A DNA stretch of 10,482 bases, taken from NCBI GenBank assembly GCA_029747585.1, contig JAPEVF010001370.1, positions 1-10,482 of the forward strand, read 5' to 3'. A program made the position numbers and the translations under genes. Each line of letters begins with the position of its first letter. Positions within the stretch are counted from its first letter, which is position 1. Below the pieces are notes generated by a model, which was not told the origin of the DNA, did not search any database, and worked only from the letters and a program-made list of their open reading frames with translations. The stretch is from Pleurotus djamor. Lineage: Eukaryota > Basidiomycota > Agaricomycetes > Agaricales > Pleurotaceae. This document shows positions 1 to 6,997 of the stretch, in pieces.

Positions 1-471
<471 letters not shown>

Positions 472-780
472 GATGTGGTAATGTCGCATTAGGTAGAAGA
501 ACCCCGAAACGTTGATCCTAGTAAAATTTGTATCATCGGGTAAATCGAGTGTTTTTGCTCCCCTCCAGCTCAGGGCCTTCCCTCGTGTCGACGGCGAGGG
601 TGCATTCCAGGGGAACCAGGCAGTAAGTTGCAGTTGCTGACTAAGTTGGGCTGAGACGGTGTCACTCGGATTAGTTGATAACCATATTTCCTTTTGTTAT
701 TACAAGGCGCTTGCGATAGTGGAATAAAAGGGAGGAGACAAACATCAATCTCTTGACAAGCCTTCCAAGTTCCTTAGAAC
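472..780. other. Intergenic region: HEM15 3' end and ERG8 promoter/leader
   Basis: This 309-bp stretch between two same-strand genes has no convincing coding content. It must hold the HEM15 3' UTR and the ERG8 promoter and leader. An A-rich ggaataaaag stretch at 721-730 lies about 50 nt before the ERG8 start and may be a weak TATA-like element. A short inverted repeat, CCCTCG at 580-585 with CGAGGG at 595-600, could form a 6-bp hairpin around a GTCGAC-containing loop. I saw no clear polyadenylation signal. Confidence 0.6.
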
Positions 781-2699
781 ATGAGCACCACCGTCGTTTC
801 TGCTCCTGGTAAAGTTCTCATTGCAGGAGGCTACCTCGTCCTGGATCCTGCGTACTCGGGCCTTGTCGTCTCCACCTCATCCAGGTTCTACACCGTCATC
901 CGCCCGGGAACCCCAAACCAGATCCTGGTATCGTCCCCCCAGTTCGCTGGTGCTTCGTGGCGATATGATGTTGCGGGCGAGCCCGTTCTCACCGTCGAAC
1001 CGCATCAAGAGAAGTTAGTACCGTGTTTCTTGTGTCGGATGACTACTGTTGCTCTAACCTTCTTCTCCCAAGCTCGAGCAAAAATAAATTCGTTCATTTA
1101 GCTTTGCAGAGTGCGGTGCTTCTTGCTGCTGAGAAGAAAGGTTCTTCAGTGGTTCTGACCACGCTAGCCAAAGGCCTGGACGTCACCATTGTCGGCGATA
1201 ATGATTTCTATTCACAACGAGCAAAGGTCAGCGCTACGGTCAACTCGCATTGATTCGTCAATTTTACCGATCGGACTGTCAGCTGGCTGAACTGGAGCTT
1301 CCACGAAACTTGGAATCCTTAACAAAAATACCTCCATTCGCACCAACAGGCGTGCCACTCTCCGAAGTCCATAAAACCGGACTGGGTTCTTCAGCTGCTC
1401 TCATCACCTCCCTTGTTTCCGCTCTTCTTGTTCACCTATCCGTCATCACCCCAGAGGAGCTCTCTGAAGACGCCTCAGAAGGACGTTCACTTGCTCATAA
1501 CCTCGCTCAGTTCGTGCATTGCTTAGCCCAAGGCAAAGTCGGAAGCGGCTTCGACGTTGCTGCCGCTGTGTTTGGAAGTCACATCTACACTCGCTTCGAC
1601 CCCTCGGTTATCCAGAACCTAATGGCTGGTGACTTGGTGCCTATTCCGCTGTTCCCCAGGCTTACATGCGCGCTGATGCCTGCTCATTGACAGACATCTC
1701 CGACCAGAGCCTTACTCCCGACCATCTCCCCTGCCAACAAAGCATGGAATCATCGTATCCAGCCGTTTGCCCTGCCTCCATTGACAAGGATCATGTTGGC
1801 TGATGTAGATGCGGGGAGTGATACTCCATCACTCGTCGGGAAGGTGCTGAAATGGCGAGCAGACAATGGGGCGCATGGTATGTGCATTTCAATCAGTGGC
1901 GGGAGTTCTGTTGTTTTATCTCCGAAAACTCACCTAACACACAGCCCATGCCCTTTGGACATCGATTGATCAATTGAACCAGTCGCTCGCCAATGTCCTG
2001 AACCGCATCACCCAGCTCCATGACAAGGATCCAGAGGTCTATGGGGCGGCCGTAAAATACCTATCGACTCTGCAGGCCGTCCAGGTAACTGCAAAATTAA
2101 TTTGTCGTCGTGTGGCTAAGTACTAACGGCAACCCCTCGGCTAGTGGATGGCGAACCCATGGACCCCTCCAGAAGAAGAAGACATCATGACGGCATTTTA
2201 CGAGGCTCATCAAACATCGGAAGTAAGTTTTTTCCTTAGGGAATCCAGGCTTGCGTTATTCCATTATGAATGTTCCTAACCGTCCATGTTTTCGTACTCA
2301 GGCCATACGTGCTAAAATGCGGGANATGGGTCAGCTGTCAGGGGTGCCCATCGAGCCGTCTCAACAGACAGGTCTTCTTGATGAATGCGTGAAGCAAGCC
2401 GGTGTNATTGGAGGCGGTGTTCCCGGGGGTAAGCNCCTCTATTATTATCCTNCAGCGCCGTCTTNNNNATATTTTTTTTTTGTTGTGGTGTAGCTGGNGG
2501 CTTCGATGCCGTTTGGCTTCTCGTGTGCGACCCTGTGGACTGCTCTCCCGATCAGAGGCCAACCGAGCGTGTAGAATACGTCTGGGGTCGCCACGCAACT
2601 GTTTCACCCCTACTTGCTGTAGAAAGCAAAGCGAAAGGCGCCAGAACGGAGAACATAGACAAAATCCTCGGGTTGAAGGATACTCTGAACATTTCATAA
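781..2699 (+). CDS. ERG8: Phosphomevalonate kinase (GHMP kinase family)
   Basis: ERG8 phosphorylates mevalonate-5-phosphate to the 5-diphosphate with ATP, in the mevalonate pathway to isoprenoids and ergosterol. I place eight exons: 781-1013, 1073-1226, 1283-1636, 1694-1877, 1945-2084, 2145-2222, 2302-2428 and 2494-2699. They give 491 residues, close to the roughly 450 of the yeast enzyme. The N-terminus MSTTVVSAPGKVLIAGGYLV is the typical start of the family. The GHMP glycine-rich ATP loop KTGLGSSA is at residues 160-167. GKVGSGFDVA with the probable catalytic Asp220 is at 213-222. The C-terminal GHMP segment GGGVPGAGGFDA is at 418-429, rejoined across intron 7. All exon phases agree. Intron 3 uses an unusual GTGCCT donor; intron 5 has a perfect TACTAAC branch site near 2121. 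N bases fall in exon 7 (2324, 2406), intron 7 (2435, 2452, 2465-2468) and exon 8 (2498), but each codon is still readable or harmless. The gene converges on the transporter gene. Confidence 0.95.
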
Positions 2700-2799
2700 C
2701 ATCTTGTCAGCGCGATAGCTCCGTCCATTGAATTAGAATGTACTACATCATCAATACTATATGCTAGATCTTTATGGTAGTTCCCAATATGTAATTGCG
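2700..2799. other. Convergent 3' intergenic segment (ERG8 / transporter)
   Basis: Only 100 bp separate the two facing stop codons. The segment is AT-rich and must serve both transcript ends, so the 3' UTRs of ERG8 and the transporter gene very probably overlap. I see no canonical AATAAA signal and no coding potential. Confidence 0.6.
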
Positions 2800-4946
2800 T
2801 TACATGCAAATTTTAGCGTCGCCTTGAGGAGTCCATACTTTGCCGAGTGCAAGAAAGAGGGAAATGGTCATCACAATGGTACCGAACGCAGCACACAAGA
2901 TGGCAGGCAATTTGGCACGACTTGTCCAGGGCTCATTCGATCCCGTCAGCTTCAGGTAACAGGCGGCTGGAAATATGAAGGCTAGGGCAGTAGCTGATGC
3001 GCCACCAGTGATTTCGAGCATAACGCCTAGGTCGCAGGTGACTAGTGCAACTGGGGGATGAATCAGAATGTGGGAGACGACTTTGGAAATGAGTATATGT
3101 ACGTACTGAGCATTGACGATGCAAGAATCGTGGTAGTGAAGAATAGGTGCCGTTGTTGGTTGAATGTTTCATGCGAGAAAAAATATTGCTCGACGACCTG
3201 GTTGATAAGGTAAGTCAACGAAAATTCGAAAGGAACCTGGACCCACCTCGCGACAGACGAACAATTCCAAGGGAAGCGTGGTGAACATGTTCATACCAAA
3301 ACAGAACCGTGCTATGTTGATGAGGACGTCGTTCTAGAATACAATGGATCAGACGATGCAACGAGGACGAGCAATAAAATTCCTACCCGCGCAAAATTGT
3401 TGAGGATATTACCCTGTGTTTTATCCGTGAAGACCACATATGCTGATATAGCAAGGGTACAACAGGCGACGAGCGAGACGANTGTAGAAATATGCGTGAC
3501 CTTAGCGAATCTATCTAGAGTTGGGGTCCGCAGACTACCGTATATAAGAAGGGAGTTGTGGTGGCAGACAAACGCGAAGGAGATCACCCCAATGGCTTGA
3601 AAAATACCAGGCCCAATGATGGTGAATCGTTTCGAAGGGTCGCCTTTTAGGTCATCTGTAACGTGGGGTCCTTCAAAAAGAACCGAGCCAACGATGATAA
3701 GCATGCCAACAAGAGCTAGGCCTGATGCACGCGACAGCTTGTGGATATCACGGTAGAGTGACAAGGGGTACGAAACCGTGACAGTGCAGAATACAATGAC
3801 GAACTGGCGGTTGGCGAACAGCGAAAGGATGGGTATCGTATGTAGCGAGGGGAATATTGAGCGGATGACGTGGGGTATCGTGTCACCTGAAAGCAGAGAT
3901 GAGGCACGATGAGAAATATCGGAGAGGTTACCCTACCGATGATGATGCCAAATGCACACATTCCTGAGACGTGCATCATGAGTATTTCGGGAAGGGTGCC
4001 TGAAATGGAGGATAATGTACGTACCACCAAACGCAAAAGCGAATTGAAAAAAGGATACNGCNGCTCGACCACTNGGNCCGAAGCANCGGTCCATNATGTC
4101 GATGTATGACGAGCTACCGCTGAGTTTGGCATTGAGGACGATAAGTCGNATGGTCCAGTCGGTGACGCCGCACAAGACCACAAGGAGGAGNAGNCCAGTG
4201 ANAAAGCCTGCTTGGCTNACAGCATAGGGAAGTCCTGNGGGNAGAAGCGTGAGTCTTCGCAGGAGGGCGCGACAGTGGTTAGNACCCACCAATGATTCCT
4301 AGTNTATTGTGAGGATTTGTCCGCTGAANATAGTTGGCTANAGTCACGAACCTGCGCCGAGGATGGAATTGGCCATGTTAGCCACAGAGTCGATCATCCC
4401 GCCTCCTGCAAGCCGTTTNGCTGCTACTTGTTCCAAGTCNATATCAGAGTCGTCNAANGCAGNNCCGTTGCCATTNTGCAATGGTATTGATCCGTCAAGA
4501 CTCCTCCTGGCTGCCGATGCATCCGCAAGGCCAACGAGCAGAGGCATTCTCTGGTCATCTCTCCTCCTTGAAGGAATAGGCTGTATGGTCTCAATTTCGG
4601 CATCATCGAGCTCGTCCGTGTCGAGTTCGTATTCTGGACGCGTCGGTAGCCTCAGATGAGGTGGCATGAGGCNAAAAAAGTGACGAAATGACAGCTCACC
4701 TGCTTCCCTGCTGGTTATGGTGGACCTGAGCGGGGGCGCAATAACTTGGACCTCCTCCTGGAATCTCACTGCATGTTCCCCTCTATGATCCTTCTGTGCG
4801 GTGAAGGCACTTGTGCCCTCGGAGTCGTCGTCAAAGTCGTCGTCGTCGACAGCAAATATGGTGTGGTCTTGGTTGTCGAGAAGAGGTTGATTTGCCTCTC
4901 CATTTTCTCTCCCAGAGTCTCTCACTGTAGATCTTTGCGAGAACAT
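2800..4946 (-). CDS. Vacuolar-type amino acid transporter (AVT5/6/7-like, SLC38/AAAP family)
   Basis: This is a polytopic amino acid permease of the AAAP superfamily; fungal relatives move neutral or basic amino acids, usually across the vacuolar membrane. I place nine exons (high to low coordinate): 4946-4700, 4633-4352, 4298-4290, 4234-4025, 3963-3937, 3886-3387, 3333-3247, 3197-3107 and 3050-2800, giving 567 residues. The first ~160 residues are hydrophilic and acidic (run VDDDDFDDD), presumably a cytosolic tail. The family signature ANMANSILGAGIIGLPYA spans residues 166-184 and is rebuilt across three exons. Further conserved blocks are TDWTIRLIVLNAKLSG, SFFQFAFAFGG, CAFGIIIGDTIPHV, ARFCFGMNMFTTLPLE and CDLGVMLEITGGASA. 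About eleven membrane segments are expected. All phases are consistent. N bases fall at several places between 3482 and 4480 in exons 2, 4 and 6 and in flanking introns; some exon codons are therefore inferred. Exact substrate and membrane are not shown by the sequence. Confidence 0.92.
3937..3963 (-). other. 27-nt micro-exon of the transporter gene
   Basis: This exon encodes MCAFGIII between two split Gly codons. It is preceded by an acceptor ending CTCAG and followed by a GTAGGG donor. It joins SFFQFAFAFG to GDTIPHV, exactly the order seen in the AAAP family. Like the 9-nt exon, it is symmetric (phase 1 at both ends), so skipping it would keep the frame but remove nine residues from a membrane segment. 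Confidence 0.88.
4290..4298 (-). other. 9-nt micro-exon of the transporter gene
   Basis: The exon is GAATCATTG. It is flanked by an acceptor ending in ACTAG and a donor GTGGGT. It completes a split Gly codon, encodes Ile-Ile and opens another split Gly codon, so that the conserved ILGAGIIGLPYA segment of transmembrane helix 1 is restored. Without it the conserved IIG is missing. The two flanking introns (4299-4351 and 4235-4289) are of normal size for this genome. Confidence 0.88.
4634..4699 (-). other. Stop-free 66-nt intron in the transporter N-terminal tail
   Basis: This segment reads through in frame, so a naive ORF call keeps it. It starts with a consensus donor GTGAGC, contains a poly-T tract (with one N) and ends in GTCCAG. 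Removing it joins codons as GCA-G|AA-TAC, giving SREAEYELDTDELDD, which reads smoothly in an acidic linker; keeping it inserts 22 residues of different composition. I therefore treat it as an intron, but retention would not break the protein. Confidence 0.7.
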
Positions 4947-5454
4947 GGGACCATGAGAAATTAGAGGGGGTCGTTGTCGTTGTTTACGGTAGACGAGATT
5001 TGGCGCGACGTTGCATACGAGCCGGGCGCTCGTCTCGATAGGGGCTTACCAAGCCTGGTGAATTATGCGTGTTTTCCGCTGCTGTGGTAACTAAAAGGCA
5101 AAGGTATTATCAAGTTATATCAAGTTTAAAATAGCTTTCATCCGGCTTACACCAGTTATAAAGTACACTCGACGGGACATATGATGCTTTCAGGAAATGC
5201 CTCCTGTTGGCCAGGTTAGGGGTGTAGTCAGGCTGGCTAGAGCCCTGAAGCTTGAGCTTGAAGCCTGAGGCCTGAGGTTGTGTAGTTGGATTGGACGCGT
5301 ACACAGGTTTACAGGAAATACAGGCTGGTACAATATATTTGAACAGACTTTGTGCACCAGTATTACAGTTGCGACGCTGATGGTGCTGAGTTGATGGAAG
5401 CGCCCTTGGCGTCTGTCTAACTGAGACCGCCAACCCCGCTACCAAGCCAAAAAA

Positions 5455-5485
5455 CCAAGTCGCTTTCCCAAGTCAGTTCCAAGTC
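5455..5485 (+). repeat. Three CCAAGTC heptamers upstream of the PL14 gene
   Basis: Identical heptamers start at 5455, 5468 and 5479, with spacings of 13 and 11 nt, close to one helical turn each. The last ends 17 bp before the TATA box. Position and spacing suggest a transcription-factor binding cluster, but I do not recognise the motif, and three copies of a 7-mer could also reflect local repetition. Confidence 0.5.
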
Positions 5486-5502
5486 GGCTGTTGCACTAAT
5501 TT

Positions 5503-5508
5503 TATAAA
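5503..5508 (+). promoter_or_regulatory. TATA box of the PL14 gene
   Basis: TATAAA, in the context ttttataaaga, lies 111 nt upstream of the lyase ATG on the same strand. It is followed by a pyrimidine-rich leader. The distance fits a transcript start roughly 40-80 nt before the ATG. Confidence 0.6.
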
Positions 5509-5613
5509 GACCAGTCCACAACTGCGCTGGAGGGCCGGTCCCACTTTTTTCTGTCATCGCCAACTCTACCGCGACGCAAACACCTCACAGTCGTCTCCGC
5601 TCTTTCCACCACC

Positions 5614-6939
5614 ATGCAGAGTTATCTGCCACGCCTGCTTGCTCTTATCTGGCTCGTTGGGTTCGTAGCTGCGGATCGTGCAGCGCCCGGAGCCCTTGCA
5701 CAACGCTATTCTCTTACGACCAGCACGACGTTCCCTTTCCCAACCGCCACGCAGTCAAACGCCGACACGCAAAACCTGATAGTTCAGCAGTGGTCTTTGG
5801 GTAAAGGACGCATCCAAGATGGCGCTGATAAACTCAACTTCGTCTCGGACCCTTACCCCAACGCTAGTGTGTCAGGCGCAGCAAATAACAGTGGGCCCGT
5901 CTTGGAGGCGACCTACCCCGCAGGAAGCTTCTCCCATGAGACGGGAGGTGCCCAATTCTACAACCTTTGGAACACGAGCGATGGTTCCCCATTTCAATCG
6001 ATGATGGTGTCATACGAAGTGGCTTTTGAAGAGGATTTTGACTGGGTTAAGGGAGGAAAACTTCCTGGCCTTCGAGGTGGCCTGAATTCTACCGGGTGCA
6101 GCGGTGGCAACGAGGCTAACGGACGGGATTGCTTTTCTGCAAGGCTCATGTGGAGGCGGAGTGGGCATGGTGAAGGTAAGTAACTTAGATTGAAACGCAT
6201 GTCTAGCACACTCATCATATCAATCTTGCAGCCTATCTCTATGTTCCGCGTTCCAACAATATCTGTTCCGATAGAAGCTTCCAATGCAACGACGATTTTG
6301 GCATCAGCGTCTCGAGAGGCTCATTCGTCCTCACCGCAGGAAGGTACGGAAGGCTCAAGTCTTTTCAACAACTTTCCTTGACGCTGTTGCAGATGGCATC
6401 GTATAACGATCGTTGCTCAGCTCAATAACCCCACCAATGTTGCAAACGGCAATTTCCTTGTATAGTGCGCATTCGCGATCTATCAGAACCATTTCCCTTC
6501 AAATTAATGACGCATTCTTGCAGCTTCAACGATGATGAGGTTATTCGACAAGAGAAGCTTCAGTTCCGTTCCGCGGATTCCCTTCACATCAACGGCTTCT
6601 TCTTCTCGTGAGTCTTCCTCGTGAAGTCTTTTATCTGGGCCTTGCTGATGGTCACCTGTTTCCTCCTGCGTAGAACATTCTTTGGAGGTGTGTATCCCGG
6701 AATCATCACCAACAGCAAGTGCTCACTTTCGACCTTTCCGTCTAGGATCCGACTCCTCCTGGGCTACGCCGGTGACGACCCACACGTATTACCGAAACAT
6801 CACCCTATGGGGTGGAGGTCAACCCTCCAACCTTACTGGCCAAGTAGTCAGTGCCGCCCATCGGCAAATTATACTCCCCTCCATCATACCCACTGTGTGC
6901 ATTGCCTCTCTTCTATATGTCATATACGGCTTGTTCTAA
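5614..6939 (+). CDS. Polysaccharide lyase family 14 (PL14) protein, secreted, probably membrane-anchored
   Basis: PL14 enzymes cleave uronic-acid polysaccharides (alginate, glucuronan) by beta-elimination. I place six exons: 5614-6175, 6232-6343, 6393-6464, 6524-6607, 6674-6687 and 6746-6939, giving 345 residues with consistent phases. The ATG sits in a good context (CCACCACCATGC). Residues 1-20 form a signal peptide (hydrophobic core LLALIWLVGFVAA). The lyase core has FEEDFDWVKGGKLPGLRGG at 138-156, CFSARLMWRR at 173-182 and AYLYVPRSNN from 188. Ser175, Arg177, Tyr189 and Tyr191 keep the spacing of Ser219, Arg221, Tyr233 and Tyr235 of the Chlorella virus alginate lyase vAL-1; Lys146 or Lys149 may stand for its Lys197. 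Several N-glycosylation sequons (NAS, NNS, NST, NTS, NIT, NLT) fit secretion. The last ~24 residues are hydrophobic and end the protein, suggesting a GPI signal or C-terminal membrane helix. The substrate is unknown. Confidence 0.88.
6674..6687 (+). other. 14-nt micro-exon of the PL14 gene
   Basis: The exon AACATTCTTTGGAG is preceded by an acceptor ending TGCGTAG and followed by a GTGTGT donor. It completes a Ser codon split after two bases, encodes TFFG and opens a split Gly codon. This rebuilds GFFFSTFFGGSDSSWATP, the continuous C-terminal end of the lyase fold. Because 14 is not a multiple of three, skipping it would shift the frame. Confidence 0.85.
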
Positions 6940-6997
6940 GACCATGGCCTTGCCGGGACTTGTGCTACACACATATTTACATGTACTACTCTCTTTA
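6940..6997. other. Convergent 3' intergenic segment (PL14 / F-box gene)
   Basis: Only 58 bp lie between the two facing stop codons. The sequence is too short to hold two separate 3' UTRs, so the transcripts of the lyase and the F-box gene must overlap tail to tail. No coding sequence or clear processing signal is visible. Confidence 0.6.

Larger units (their letters stand above)
4947..5613. other. Divergent intergenic region between the transporter and PL14 genes
   Basis: This 667-bp non-coding region must contain both promoters. The part near the lyase gene holds a TATA box, three CCAAGTC copies and a pyrimidine-rich leader ending in CCACCACCATG. An inverted CCAAT box (ATTGG, 5290-5294) is present. 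The middle, about 5090-5350, is more AT-rich and carries small direct repeats: TATCAAGTT at 5108-5116 and 5118-5126, GCTTGA twice at 5250-5261, and GCCTGAG twice at 5263-5276. A 111-codon minus-strand frame at 5110-5445 shows no recognisable motif and I do not call it a gene. Confidence 0.65.

Noticed and set aside
600..700. TPP-riboswitch-like string (GGGCTGAGA followed by GATAACC) upstream of ERG8
   Set aside because: Only the CTGAGA core resembles the thiamine aptamer; the second conserved half and the pairing helices are not there, and ERG8 is not a thiamine gene.
1629..1693. Alternative donor GTGACT at 1629 for ERG8 intron 3
   Set aside because: The resulting length is not in phase with the downstream exon; GTGCCT at 1637 is in phase, although its donor is atypical.
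3312..4225. Additional minus-strand open frames overlapping the transporter, such as 3716-4225
   Set aside because: They are alternative frames of transporter exons or run through introns; the spliced model explains the conserved residues.
5110..5445. 111-residue open frame on the minus strand in the divergent intergenic region
   Set aside because: No recognisable motif, composition looks non-coding, and it lies across small repeats next to a promoter.
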